Source of the DNA: Silicimonas sp.
Lineage (GTDB): Bacteria; Pseudomonadota; Alphaproteobacteria; Rhodobacterales; Rhodobacteraceae
Reading direction: 5' to 3'
Assembly (NCBI GenBank): GCA_022826205.1
Contig: JAJDVJ010000110.1
Location: forward strand, 1-64,000
DNA length: 64,000 bases
Of this stretch, positions 1 to 8,837 are shown one piece after another (within the stretch, counting starts at the first letter, position 1; each line of letters begins with the position of its first letter). Under the pieces are notes generated by a model. That model did not search any database. It had not been told where the DNA came from and saw only the letters and a list, made by a program, of their open reading frames with translations. Made by a program: the position numbers and the translations under genes.

Positions 1-118
1 CCAGCCTGTCGTCCCATGCGATCCAGGCCTTGTCCTCGGGCTCCAGGGCGTCCACTGTGCGCTTGGTCAGGGTGAGCTTCACCCGGGCCACGCGCTTTGC
101 TGACTTGAGGTTTTCCAT
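1..118 (-). CDS. Tyrosine recombinase (phage-type integrase), N-terminus only, cut by left edge
   Basis: Reading the minus strand from an ATG at 118 gives 39 residues before the edge. They begin MENLKSAKRVARVKLTLTKR and continue TVDALEP and AWIAWDDRL. The pattern 'KLTLTKRTVDALEP..D..WDDRL' is typical of the start of the DUF4102-like arm-binding domain of tyrosine integrases, which is normally followed by 'TGFGVRV'. The catalytic domain would lie outside the window. A toxin-antitoxin pair sits next to it in the opposite orientation, as at the edge of an integrated island. The reading frame and start are seen directly; the family call rests on a short stretch. No tRNA or attachment site is visible beside it. 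Confidence 0.62.
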   Translation of the reverse strand, partial: MENLKSAKRVARVKLTLTKRTVDALEPEDKAWIAWDDRL

Positions 119-518
119 GATGAGCAGGCTATCCCGGAACGCGCGCATATGCAACACGGAAGTCAACACGCGAAATGCAAATGGGGGCTGTTCCGGTCCG
201 CCTCTGACGGCGGTTGGCAGGATCGGAAAAGGCGAAAGAACATGAAAATAAGGCACAAACACGCAAATGCGCCGTCAGGCGATGACAGGAGCAGACATTG
301 TTTACCTGATTGCGGATTAAGTCAAGTGTTTTTCGAGTAAGAGCCGAATTCGTCTTCAACAGGTTTTTCCCTGTCGCTCGCCCAAGGACTGAAAGTCGCG
401 GCAGTTCCATCAACAGTTTCTTTTTTTTTCTTCATCGATCTACTGTCAACAAGGTTCGCCACCTTGCACAGAGCGAGCTCAGAATTCTGTGCTTTCTGCC
501 GCTTCAGGGAATTTCAGA
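119..518. other. Non-coding stretch between integrase and antitoxin
   Basis: About 400 bases with no convincing gene on either strand. It must hold the upstream region of the leftward integrase gene. A T-rich run (about 421-430) lies in it, but no stem next to it marks a terminator. No tRNA-like sequence or obvious attachment repeat was seen. Confidence 0.4.
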
Positions 519-554
519 TTGTCTAAAATGCCTGCTTTGTCTATTTTAGACAAA
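519..554. promoter_or_regulatory. Inverted-repeat operator upstream of antitoxin
   Basis: TTGTCTAAAAT at 519-529 is matched exactly by ATTTTAGACAA at 543-553, an 11-bp inverted repeat with a 13-bp spacer. Inside it a second, overlapping palindrome is formed by TTTGTCT (536-542) and AGACAAA (548-554). This gives three half-sites just 13 bp ahead of the antitoxin ATG. The layout fits an autoregulatory operator bound by the antitoxin or toxin-antitoxin complex. The repeats are seen directly; the role is inferred from position. Confidence 0.6.
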
Positions 555-566
555 TGGAGAAATGAT

Positions 567-812
567 ATGCGTTCTTTCCCTTCAACCGACCTGAAGCAGA
601 CGCTTGGTGATGTTCTTGACGCCGCCAGCAGTGAGCCCGTCGCCATCACAAGGCACAAGAAGCCCCGGTACGTTTTGATGAGCATCCGCGAATACGAGCG
701 GCGTTTCCAGAAGGATGAACGGGAAGCCTATCCGGTGGAGGAAATGCCCGCCGAGCATCTGGAAATGTTGGAGGCGGCGTACACTGGCCAAGCAGATGAG
801 TCCGCGCAATGA
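567..812 (+). CDS. Antitoxin, Phd/YefM-like
   Basis: An 81-aa protein beginning MRSFPSTDLKQTLGDVLDAA, with 'EPVAITRHKKPRYVLMSIREYER' as the core. That is the Phd/YefM fold signature: a DNA-binding N-terminus in which a beta strand 'PVxITRxxKPxxVLMSxxEYE' is followed by an acidic toxin-neutralising tail. The ATG at 567 is preferred to upstream in-frame starts because the family begins at this point, GGAGA lies just upstream and the operator ends at 554. The stop overlaps the start of the toxin frame by 4 nt (ATGA), so translation is coupled. It should bind the inverted repeats at 519-554 and neutralise the downstream toxin; with the toxin frameshifted it may now be an orphan. Confidence 0.75.
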   Translation: MRSFPSTDLKQTLGDVLDAASSEPVAITRHKKPRYVLMSIREYERRFQKDEREAYPVEEMPAEHLEMLEAAYTGQADESAQ

Positions 813-1224
813 CGTCGCCCAAGAAGGGGGATGTTTGGAACTACAACTATCTTTGGCGTCGTGAGAATGAGGCCGGTGCGGAGGAAGGCCGCAAACCGCG
901 CCCGACTGCGCTTGTCGCAATCGCAGTCGGCAAGGACGGACGCACCAACTTGTCATGTTGCCTGTCACGTCAAAGGAGCCCTGGTCTGACCGGCTTGCAA
1001 TGGAAGTCCCCCAAATCGAGCGAAAGCGCGCGGGACTTGCCTCTGATTTGAGGTTGTGGGTGGTGCTGGACGAATACAACCATGACATTCTGGAAACGTC
1101 ATTTCATCTTGACCCGAACGGGCGGCGCGGATCGTTCAGCCCCATGTTCGCCGATAAAGTCCTGGGCGCATTCATTGATGCGGGGCGCAGGGGGCGCACA
1201 AGTGGGGTTCCTCGCAGCGAATGA
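809..1224 (+). pseudogene. PemK-like toxin gene, disrupted by a -1 nt frameshift
   Basis: The frame from ATG 809 reads 'KKGDVWNYNYLWRRENEAG...EGRKPRPTALVA...GKDGRTNL' and then loses family resemblance. From about 955 the next frame reads 'MLPVTSKEPWSDRLAMEVP...RAGLASDLRLWVVLDEYNHDIL'. Together the two halves form one protein of the PemK-like plasmid-maintenance toxin type, about 138 aa. Restoring a single base near 953 would join them as 'TNLFMLPVTSKEP'. The gene is therefore either inactivated by a one-base deletion or carries a sequencing error. It overlaps the antitoxin by 4 nt. The disruption is seen directly; the toxin identity is from the motif pattern and the antitoxin partner. Confidence 0.68.
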
Positions 1225-1449
1225 GCAGATTGAGGCGGTTTTTCCGCTTCGGCTACGCCGTTCAACTGGAAGGCGCCATTATGGTGCTGAAGGAACGTGC
1301 CGAAGACACGCGCTGCGTCCGAATTCCTCGACAGGAGTCCAGTTCAACTCGAATTGTCGTGATCAAGGCCAAAGGGATGCACGCGTATGGGACGCGCCTC
1401 TTGCACCGTCGCGGTCCAATGTGCATCAGGAACCGGCGGGAAGTTGCAC

Positions 1450-2337
1450 ATGCTTGACCTCAGAGACCTTGATTGCCTCTTGGCGCTGACGCGCCATCGC
1501 CATTTCGCACGCGCCGCGAGCGACTGCGGTCTTTCCCAGCCCGCGTTTTCAATGCGCATCCGTCGGTTGGAAGAGCGTTTGGGCATCCAGGTCGTCAAGC
1601 GTGGCAACAGGTTCCACGGCCTGACAGCGGAAGGCGAGAGCGTGGTAGCGCATGCACGAACCATTCTGGACAAGGTACGTACGCTGGAGGAGGAAGTTCG
1701 TGCGGCCAAGGGCGAGGTCACGGGGGCGCTCAAGGTCGGCACCATTCCGACATCGTCGGCTTATGCCGCCTATGCGGCCAACAGGCTTCGGTCACGGTTC
1801 CCGGGCATTCGCCCGCGAATTGAAACGACCAACTCGCTTGCCATCCAGCAAGGAGTGGATGATGGGCGTTTCGATGCAGGCCTGACGTATTCGGAAGGTG
1901 CATCCACCGATCTTCTGCGCGTCGAAAAACTGTACGACGAGCAATACATCCTGTTCGCACCCGGCCATCTGGCATCTCCCGGTGCGGAATCCGTCACCTG
2001 GGCGGAGGCGGCGGAAATGCCACTAATTCTTCTCGAACCGGAAATGCAGAACCGTCGGATTCTTGACCACGTGTTCGAGAGTGTTGGCGCACACCCCGCC
2101 ATTGTCGCCGAAACAAGCGGATTCATCGCCGCGATCGCCATGGCGCGAGAGGGAATGGGAGCAACCGTGCTGCCCCAAGTTCTGGTCGACTCGCTCGGCA
2201 CGCTGGGCGGTGCCGTCCTGTTGCCGATCGTCGAGCCGGAAGTCTCGAAGCCGGTGGCCCTTGTGACACCGAGACGCAGCCGGGGGATCCCCGTGGTCGA
2301 AGCGCTCCGGAGCATCGTTGCGCCGACAAAGCAATAA
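1450..2337 (+). CDS. LysR-family transcriptional regulator, probable formate dehydrogenase regulator
   Basis: 295 aa. Residues 1-60 hold the winged helix-turn-helix ('LDLRDLDCLLALTRHRHFARAASDCGLSQPAFS' pattern, 'MRIRRLEERLG'). From about residue 90 comes the periplasmic-binding-protein-like effector domain ('ALKVGTIPTSSAYAAY', 'GMGATVLPQVLV'). The ATG at 1450 places the HTH at the very N-terminus as in other LysR proteins; longer in-frame starts add unrelated residues. It lies 81 bp upstream of, and in the same direction as, the formate dehydrogenase genes, and a T-N11-A-type inverted repeat (2347-2369) sits between. Regulation of the formate dehydrogenase operon is an inference from this arrangement, which is similar to FdsR in other bacteria. 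The inducer is unknown. Confidence 0.8.
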   Translation: MLDLRDLDCLLALTRHRHFARAASDCGLSQPAFSMRIRRLEERLGIQVVKRGNRFHGLTAEGESVVAHARTILDKVRTLEEEVRAAKGEVTGALKVGTIPTSSAYAAYAANRLRSRFPGIRPRIETTNSLAIQQGVDDGRFDAGLTYSEGASTDLLRVEKLYDEQYILFAPGHLASPGAESVTWAEAAEMPLILLEPEMQNRRILDHVFESVGAHPAIVAETSGFIAAIAMAREGMGATVLPQVLVDSLGTLGGAVLLPIVEPEVSKPVALVTPRRSRGIPVVEALRSIVAPTKQ

Positions 2338-2346
2338 GGATTACCT

Positions 2347-2404
2347 ATCAAACAATTCGATTTTTTGATTTGACGATACGTTCTCCTGAATGCACATTGC
2401 ATTC
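2347..2404. promoter_or_regulatory. LysR-type binding site and second inverted repeat upstream of formate dehydrogenase
   Basis: ATCAAA (2347-2352) and TTTGAT (2364-2369) form a perfect inverted repeat with an 11-bp spacer, the T-N11-A geometry of LysR-type sites. A second inverted repeat, GAATGC (2388-2393) and GCATTC (2399-2404), lies 14 bp before the start codon. Both lie in the 81-bp gap between the LysR gene and the formate dehydrogenase operon. Function is inferred. Confidence 0.5.
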
Positions 2405-2418
2405 GGACAGGAGCGCGC

Positions 2419-4110
2419 ATGGCACCACTAGATGATCAAAAGGGCGTTTGGAAACAAGGGCGTACGGGGCGAAGCAGACACACGCCCAAGGGCCGCCAAG
2501 TTGATGGGAACGCCCTGGCCGACATTCGCGCACTGCTTGGTGATCGACCGCGTCGTCGTGATCTGCTCATCGAGCACTTGCACCTCGTGCAGGACAGGTA
2601 CGGTCATCTTTCGGCAAACCATATTGCGGCGCTAGCCGAGGAGATGCGGCTGGCCCAGACGGAAGTGTACGAAGTTGCGACGTTCTATGCCCATTTCGAC
2701 GTTGTGAAGGAAGGCGAAGCTTCACCGCCGGAACTGACCGTGCGGGTCTGCGATTCACTGTCCTGTGAACTGGCGGGGTCTGAACAGCTTAGGCGGGCCT
2801 TGGAAGAGGGTCTCGATGCATCCAAGGTTCGCGTGGTCCGTGCGCCATGCATGGGCCGTTGCGATACCGCGCCGACACTCGAACTGGGCCACAGCCATAT
2901 CGACCATGCGACGCCGGAATTGGTCCAGAGGGCAATCTCTGCCGGGCGGACGCATGCCGAGATTCCGGAATACGAGGAATTCGAAACCTACAAGGAATCA
3001 GGCGGATACGAGACGCTCCTGAGATTGCGTGAGAATGGCAACTGGCAAGACGTGCAGCAGGAAGTCCTTAACAGCGGGCTGCGGGGGCTAGGCGGTGCTG
3101 GCTTTCCGAGCGGCAAGAAGTGGGGCTTTGTCAGGGCCAATCCCGGTCCGCGCTACCTGGCGGTGAACGGCGATGAAGGCGAGCCTGGCACCTTCAAGGA
3201 CCGGTACTACCTCGAGCGCACGCCGCATCTTTTCCTTGAAGGCATGCTGGTGGCGGCCTGGGCCGTCGAGGCGGAAACCTGCTTCATCTACATGCGTGAT
3301 GAATACCCCGCGATCCTGGAGATTCTCCGCTGTGAAATCGCCAAGCTCGAAGCTGAGGGAATCGTGCCTCCCGGCCACATAGATCTTCGACGGGGGGCGG
3401 GTGCCTACATCTGTGGCGAGGAAAGCGCGATGATCGAGTCGATCGAAGGCAAGCGCGGACTTCCACGCCATCGTCCGCCATTCGTGGCTGAAGTGGGCGT
3501 CTTCGGGCGCCCAACGCTCGTGCACAACGTCGAGACGCTCTATTGGGTCGCAAGGGTATGTCGCGAGGGTCCGGAATGCCTGAACGCGACCGAAAAGAAC
3601 GGGCGCAAGGGCCTGCGAAGCTATTCCGTCTCGGGACGGGTTGCAAAACCCGGTGTGTATCTTCTTCCGGCCGGGTCCACCATTCTCGACGTCATTGAGG
3701 CTGCGGGCGGAATGGCAGAGGGGCACGCGTTCAAGGCATACCAGCCAGGGGGTCCGTCTGCCGGGTTGCTGCCGGCGTCGCTGGACGATGTTCCGCTGGA
3801 CTTCGACACGCTCCAGCCTCACGACACCTTCATTGGATCCGCTGCCGTGGTTGTTCTTTCGGACAAGGACAGGGCCCGCGATGCGGCGCTGAACATGCTG
3901 AAGTTCTTCGAGGACGAGAGCTGCGGCCAGTGCACCCCTTGCCGCGTGGGATGCGAGAAGGCCGTGAAACTCATGGAGCGTGAATCCTGGGACCAGGATC
4001 TCCTGGAAGATCTTTGCCAAGTCATGGCCGACGCGTCCATTTGCGGGCTCGGGCAGGCGGCGCCCAATCCGATCCGGCTGGTCATGAAGCATTTCGGAGA
4101 CGAGATATGA
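2419..4110 (+). CDS. NAD-dependent formate dehydrogenase, fused NuoE-NuoF-like diaphorase subunit
   Basis: 563 aa combining two modules. Residues about 30-160 are NuoE/FdsG-like, with [2Fe-2S] cysteines in 'CDSLSC' (about 110) and 'CMGRC' (about 143). Residues about 190-563 are NuoF/FdsB-like, with the FMN/NADH-binding glycine loop 'RGLGGAGFPSG' (about 221), 'GAGAYICGEESAMIES' (about 330) and the [4Fe-4S] motif 'CGQCTPCRVGC' (about 500). In this complex the subunit passes electrons from formate to NAD+ in the cytoplasm. Many bacteria encode the two parts separately; alphaproteobacterial enzymes of the Methylobacterium Fdh1 type carry the fusion. An AGGAG lies 5 nt before the ATG. The catalytic subunit follows after 136 bp. 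Confidence 0.93.
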   Translation: MAPLDDQKGVWKQGRTGRSRHTPKGRQVDGNALADIRALLGDRPRRRDLLIEHLHLVQDRYGHLSANHIAALAEEMRLAQTEVYEVATFYAHFDVVKEGEASPPELTVRVCDSLSCELAGSEQLRRALEEGLDASKVRVVRAPCMGRCDTAPTLELGHSHIDHATPELVQRAISAGRTHAEIPEYEEFETYKESGGYETLLRLRENGNWQDVQQEVLNSGLRGLGGAGFPSGKKWGFVRANPGPRYLAVNGDEGEPGTFKDRYYLERTPHLFLEGMLVAAWAVEAETCFIYMRDEYPAILEILRCEIAKLEAEGIVPPGHIDLRRGAGAYICGEESAMIESIEGKRGLPRHRPPFVAEVGVFGRPTLVHNVETLYWVARVCREGPECLNATEKNGRKGLRSYSVSGRVAKPGVYLLPAGSTILDVIEAAGGMAEGHAFKAYQPGGPSAGLLPASLDDVPLDFDTLQPHDTFIGSAAVVVLSDKDRARDAALNMLKFFEDESCGQCTPCRVGCEKAVKLMERESWDQDLLEDLCQVMADASICGLGQAAPNPIRLVMKHFGDEI

Positions 4111-4246
4111 GGAAGGTGCGTGCGATGCGAGGCCAGAATGGAGATTCGCGGCAGGGACCGGTCGCATTCCCAGGCATCGTGCATTCGTGTTGCAGGCAAT
4201 CAGGGTGCTGGCTGCATGTCCTTCAAGCCGATGCGGGAGCGGTAGC

Positions 4247-6994
4247 ATGACCGTCACGTTCACTATGGATGGGGAAGAGGTTTCGGTCGAGGAGGGCACC
4301 ACGATCTGGGAGGCGGCACATGGCCGTGGCCTCACGATTCCGCATTTGTGCCACAAGCCTTCGCCGGGGTACCGTCCCGACGGCAACTGCCGCGCCTGCA
4401 TGGTCGAAGTCGAGGGGGAGCGAACTCTCGTCGCGTCGTGCATAAGGCCCGTTGCCGAGGGAATGGTGGTCCGCACAGATTCGGGGCGTGCGGAAAAGTC
4501 CCGCAGGCTCGTTGTCGAACTTCTTGCAGCCGACCAACCGGAGACGCCGCATGACAGGTCCTCGCATTTCCATGACATGACGGATGCGGCCGGAGTTGCG
4601 CATATCCGGTTTCCGCCCCTTGAGAAGGGCCGTGTCCCTCTGCTTGACGACAGCCATGTTGCCATGCGTGTCAACCTGGATGCATGCATCCATTGCAATC
4701 TCTGCGTTCGCGCCTGCCGCGAGGTACAGGTCAATGACGTCATCGGGATGGCTGGTCGAGGCCATGACGCAAGGATCGTTTTTGATCAGGACGACCCGAT
4801 GGGCGCGTCCACCTGTGTGGCATGTGGCGAATGCGTTCAGGCCTGTCCGACCGGCGCACTTCTACCCGCGACGGTTCAGGGCGACAGCAAAGATTTCGAC
4901 CGGGAGGTTGCAAGCGTCTGCCCGTACTGCGGTGTTGGCTGCCAGATTTCGTTCAAGGTCAAGGACGACAGAATTCTCCATGTCGAAGGCGCCGACGGTC
5001 CGGCCAACGAGAACCGCCTCTGCGTCAAGGGACGCTTCGGCTTCGATTACGTTGACCATCCACATCGCCTGACGAAGCCCTTGATCCGTCGCGACGACGC
5101 GCCTGCGAAGGGGCTCAACGTCGATCCAGGGAACGTCCTGACGCATTTTCGCGAGGCCGGATGGGACGAGGCGCTTGACGTGGCGGCGAATGGCATGGCC
5201 CGGCTTCGGGACGAGAGAAACACCTTTGTGGCCGGTTTCGGGTCGGCCAAGTGCTCGAACGAGGAAGCCTATCTCTTCCAGAAACTCATTCGCCAGGGCT
5301 TCGGCCACAACAACGTCGACCATTGCACGCGGCTTTGCCACGCGTCCTCGGTAGCGGCGTTGCTCGAAAACGTGGGCAGCGGCGCGGTGACAGCCACCTT
5401 TAACGAGATTGAGAATGCGGACGTGGCAATCGTGATCGGTGCCAATCCGACCGAAAACCATCCTGTCGCGGCAACGTACTTCAAGCAGTTCGCAAAGCGC
5501 GGCGGCAAGCTCATCGTGATGGACCCTCGAGGCCAGGGGTTGATGCGTCACGCTTCGCACATGCTCCAGTTCAAGCCGGGAGCGGACGTGTCAATGCTGA
5601 ACGCGATCATGTCGACGATCGTGGAAGAGAATCTCTACGACCGACAATACATCGAGGCGTTCACGGAAGACTGGGAAGGGATGAAGGAGCACCTGAAGGG
5701 CTTCCCGCCTGAGAAGATGGCCGAGGCCTGCGGCATAGATGCGGATGTCTTGCGAGATGTTGCACGCACCTTTGCAACGGCAAAGGCGGGGATGATCTTC
5801 TGGGGCATGGGCATTTCCCAGCACATACATGGCACGGACAATTCGCGATGCCTGATTTCGCTCGCTCTCATGTGCGGCCAGGTTGGCCGTCCGGGTACGG
5901 GGCTTCATCCGCTTCGGGGTCAGAACAACGTGCAGGGCGCATCGGATGCGGGCCTGATTCCGATGTTCCTGCCGGACTACAAGAGCGTCACAGATGACGG
6001 CGTGCGTTCGGCATTCACGTCGGTTTGGAAGTCCGGTGACTTCTCGAACGAGAAGGGGCTTACGGTCGTGGAGATCATGGACGCGGTCCACGATGGCGAC
6101 ATTCGCGGCATGTACGTCCTCGGCGAAAATCCGGCGATGTCGGATCCGGATGTCGAGCATGCCCGCGATGCGTTGGCGAAGCTTGATCACCTCGTGGTGC
6201 AGGACATCTTCCTGACCGAAACGGCGAACTACGCGGATGTGTTCCTGCCGAGTTCGGCGTGGACCGAGAAGAACGGCACGGTCACCAACACGAACCGCCA
6301 GGTCCAGATGGGCCGTCAGGTGGTTGCCCCGCCGGGCGAGGCCAAGGAGGACTGGTGGATCGTTGTGGAGCTTGCCAGGCGACTTGGCCTTGACTGGTCC
6401 TACGAACATCCCTCGGACGTCTTTGCGGAAATGAAACTCAACATGGAGTCGCTCGACAACATCTCGTGGGATCGGCTCGAAAGGGAAGGCGCGGTCACCT
6501 ATCCGTCACTATCGCCGGAGGACCCCGGGCAGGCCATTGTCTTCGGGGACGGCTTTCCGAGGCCGGACGGCCGCGCGAAGTTCACTCCAGCCAAGGTCGT
6601 TCCGCCGGACGAATTGCCCGATGAGGAATTTCCTTTCGTCCTGATCACGGGCCGTCAGCTGGAACACTGGCACACGGGCTCGATGACGCGACGCGCGCAA
6701 GTCCTTGATGCAGTGGAACCGGAAGCAAATTGCTCGCTGCACCCGAAGACGTTGCGCGAACTGGGAATCATGGCCGGCGACTATGTACGGTTGTCGACCC
6801 GACGCGGGTCGATAACGATCATGGCGCGTGCCGATCGGGCGGTTGCAGAAGGCAACGTCTTCGTGCCGTTTGCCTATGTCGAGGCTGCCGCAAACGTCTT
6901 GACGAATCCCTCGCTCGATCCAGTTGGAAAGATTCCCGAGTTCAAGTTCGCCGCGGTTCGTGTCGAGGCCGTCGAGGCAATCGCGGCAGAATGA
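4247..6994 (+). CDS. NAD-dependent formate dehydrogenase, catalytic (Mo/W-bis-pterin) subunit
   Basis: 915 aa. In order: an N-terminal [2Fe-2S] ferredoxin domain ('GNCRACMVEVEG', about 45-56), the His/Cys cluster, two [4Fe-4S] motifs ('CIHCNLCVRAC' about 147; 'CVACGECVQACPTGAL' about 189), the oxidoreductase [4Fe-4S] site 'CPYCGVGC' (about 224), then the molybdopterin domains. The metal-ligand region reads 'DHCTRLCHASSV' (about 358-369), so the ligand is cysteine and no selenocysteine TGA is present. It oxidises formate to CO2. ATG 4247 is preferred to an upstream in-frame start because the ferredoxin domain begins here. No FdsC (sulfurylation chaperone) or FdsD gene follows; the folate ligase is next. 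Confidence 0.93.
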   Translation: MTVTFTMDGEEVSVEEGTTIWEAAHGRGLTIPHLCHKPSPGYRPDGNCRACMVEVEGERTLVASCIRPVAEGMVVRTDSGRAEKSRRLVVELLAADQPETPHDRSSHFHDMTDAAGVAHIRFPPLEKGRVPLLDDSHVAMRVNLDACIHCNLCVRACREVQVNDVIGMAGRGHDARIVFDQDDPMGASTCVACGECVQACPTGALLPATVQGDSKDFDREVASVCPYCGVGCQISFKVKDDRILHVEGADGPANENRLCVKGRFGFDYVDHPHRLTKPLIRRDDAPAKGLNVDPGNVLTHFREAGWDEALDVAANGMARLRDERNTFVAGFGSAKCSNEEAYLFQKLIRQGFGHNNVDHCTRLCHASSVAALLENVGSGAVTATFNEIENADVAIVIGANPTENHPVAATYFKQFAKRGGKLIVMDPRGQGLMRHASHMLQFKPGADVSMLNAIMSTIVEENLYDRQYIEAFTEDWEGMKEHLKGFPPEKMAEACGIDADVLRDVARTFATAKAGMIFWGMGISQHIHGTDNSRCLISLALMCGQVGRPGTGLHPLRGQNNVQGASDAGLIPMFLPDYKSVTDDGVRSAFTSVWKSGDFSNEKGLTVVEIMDAVHDGDIRGMYVLGENPAMSDPDVEHARDALAKLDHLVVQDIFLTETANYADVFLPSSAWTEKNGTVTNTNRQVQMGRQVVAPPGEAKEDWWIVVELARRLGLDWSYEHPSDVFAEMKLNMESLDNISWDRLEREGAVTYPSLSPEDPGQAIVFGDGFPRPDGRAKFTPAKVVPPDELPDEEFPFVLITGRQLEHWHTGSMTRRAQVLDAVEPEANCSLHPKTLRELGIMAGDYVRLSTRRGSITIMARADRAVAEGNVFVPFAYVEAAANVLTNPSLDPVGKIPEFKFAAVRVEAVEAIAAE

Positions 6995-7169
6995 GAAGCG
7001 GAGGATCGATTCGGGCAAGGAAGGCACTTGGCGCGCACGTCGAGCGCTGCCGGGGGGTCGCGTTGGTCAAGCCGGGCACGGCCAGCATGCTGGTCTCGGC
7101 CGTTTCCATCTGGCCGTTCGGGCCATCCAGACATGAAATCCACAACCAGTGACTCAGCAGGAAGCTACA

Positions 7170-8837
7170 ATGTCGGACATTGAAATCGCGCGTGCAGCAA
7201 AGAAGAAACCGATACAGGAAATAGGTGACAGGCTGGGCATTCCGGCAGGGCATCTTCTCCCTTACGGCCATGACAAGGCCAAAGTTTCACAGGAGTTCAT
7301 CAACTCGGTCAAGAGTAACAAGGACGGCAAGCTTGTTCTGGTCACCGCCGTGAACCCGACTCCCGCCGGAGAGGGAAAGACCACGACGACCGTCGGTCTC
7401 GGCGACGGTCTGAATGCCATTGGCAAGAAGGCGATGATCTGCATTCGCGAGGCTTCGCTTGGTCCCAACTTCGGAATGAAGGGCGGAGCAGCCGGTGGCG
7501 GCCATGCGCAGGTCGTTCCGATGGAAGACATGAATCTCCATTTCACCGGAGATTTCCACGCCATCACTTCAGCACACTCGCTGTTGTCCGCGATGATCGA
7601 CAATCACATATACTGGGGCAATGCTCAGGACATTGACGTTCGCCGTGTTGCGTGGCGTCGCGTCGTTGACATGAACGACCGTGCCCTGAGGCAGGTGACC
7701 CTGTCTCTTGGAGGTGTGGCGAACGGCTTTCCGCGAGAGGGCGGTTTTGACATCACGGTGGCGTCCGAGGTCATGGCGATCCTCTGCCTGGCCACGGATC
7801 TCAAGGACTTGCAGAAACGCCTCGGCGACATGATCGTCGCATATCGCCGTGATCGCTCACCGGTGTTCTGCCGTGACATCAAGGCTGACGGCGCGATGAC
7901 AGTGCTCCTGAAGGATGCGATGCAGCCGAATCTCGTGCAGACGCTGGAGAACAACCCGGCATTCGTTCACGGCGGTCCGTTCGCGAACATCGCTCATGGC
8001 TGCAACTCGGTCATCGCGACCACGACCGCGCTCAAGCTTGCGGACTACGTCGTGACAGAAGCGGGCTTCGGCGCGGATCTGGGCGCCGAGAAGTTCCTCA
8101 ACATCAAGTGCCGCAAGGCTGGCCTCAAGCCTGCGGCGGTCGTCATTGTTGCTACCGTGCGGGCCCTGAAGATGAACGGCGGCGTGGAACGAGGCGATCT
8201 CGGCAAGGAGAATGTCGAGGCGGTCAGCAAGGGATGCGCCAACCTGGGCCGGCACCTTGAAAACATCAAGCAGTTTGGCGTTCCCGCCGTCGTCGCGATC
8301 AATCATTTCGTGGCGGACACGGACGCCGAAGTGCAGGCAGTTGTGAACTATGTGCAAGGGCACGGCTCGGAAGCAGTGGTGTCCAGGCACTGGGCCGATG
8401 GCTCGAAGGGCTCGTCCGACTTGGCGCAGAAGGTTGTCGAGACAATCGATCAGACAGAATCGCAATTTGCACCGTTGTATCCCGACGAGATGCCCCTGTT
8501 CGAGAAGATCGAGGCCGTTGCGAAACGCATCTACCGCGCAGACGAGGTGCTGGCCGATCAGAAGATTCGGGACCAACTCAAGCTTTGGGAAGAGCAGGGC
8601 TATGGAAGCCTGCCGGTATGCATGGCGAAGACCCAGTATTCCTTCACGACAGATCCCAGTCGACGCGGAGCACCTACGGGCCACAGCCTTCCTGTCAGGG
8701 AAGTACGCCTTTCGGCAGGGGCCGGGTTCATTGTCGTGATCTGCGGCGAGATCATGACGATGCCGGGCCTGCCGCGCGTTCCGGCCGCCGAATCCATTTG
8801 TCTCAACGCTGCGGGCGAGATCGAGGGCCTCTTCTAG
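7170..8837 (+). CDS. fhs: Formate--tetrahydrofolate ligase
   Basis: 555 aa, the usual length. It contains the P-loop-like '[18 protein letters not shown]' at about 64-81, '[20 protein letters not shown]', '[13 protein letters not shown]' and 'GMPxxP'-like C-terminal motif '[12 protein letters not shown]'. It couples formate and tetrahydrofolate to 10-formyl-THF using ATP, or runs in reverse to release formate. ATG 7170 has AGGAAG 6 nt upstream; a GTG 21 nt earlier in frame has none. Placed 175 bp after formate dehydrogenase, it links the folate C1 pool to formate oxidation, fitting the demethylases elsewhere in the window that generate C1 units. Confidence 0.96.
   Translation: MSDIEIARAAKKKPIQEIGDRLGIPAGHLLPYGHDKAKVSQEFINSVKSNKDGKLVLVTAVNPTPAGEGKTTTTVGLGDGLNAIGKKAMICIREASLGPNFGMKGGAAGGGHAQVVPMEDMNLHFTGDFHAITSAHSLLSAMIDNHIYWGNAQDIDVRRVAWRRVVDMNDRALRQVTLSLGGVANGFPREGGFDITVASEVMAILCLATDLKDLQKRLGDMIVAYRRDRSPVFCRDIKADGAMTVLLKDAMQPNLVQTLENNPAFVHGGPFANIAHGCNSVIATTTALKLADYVVTEAGFGADLGAEKFLNIKCRKAGLKPAAVVIVATVRALKMNGGVERGDLGKENVEAVSKGCANLGRHLENIKQFGVPAVVAINHFVADTDAEVQAVVNYVQGHGSEAVVSRHWADGSKGSSDLAQKVVETIDQTESQFAPLYPDEMPLFEKIEAVAKRIYRADEVLADQKIRDQLKLWEEQGYGSLPVCMAKTQYSFTTDPSRRGAPTGHSLPVREVRLSAGAGFIVVICGEIMTMPGLPRVPAAESICLNAAGEIEGLF

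Noticed and set aside
3088-4743. A 551-codon minus-strand open frame across the formate dehydrogenase genes
   Set aside because: Antisense to two strongly recognised subunits; its translation shows no family motif.
5320-5350. Selenocysteine at the formate dehydrogenase active site
   Set aside because: The codon at the metal-ligand position is a normal cysteine codon (TGC), with no in-frame TGA.
6991-7152. Small open frame overlapping the catalytic subunit stop, considered as FdsD
   Set aside because: About 53 residues with no resemblance to FdsD and no conserved helix pattern.
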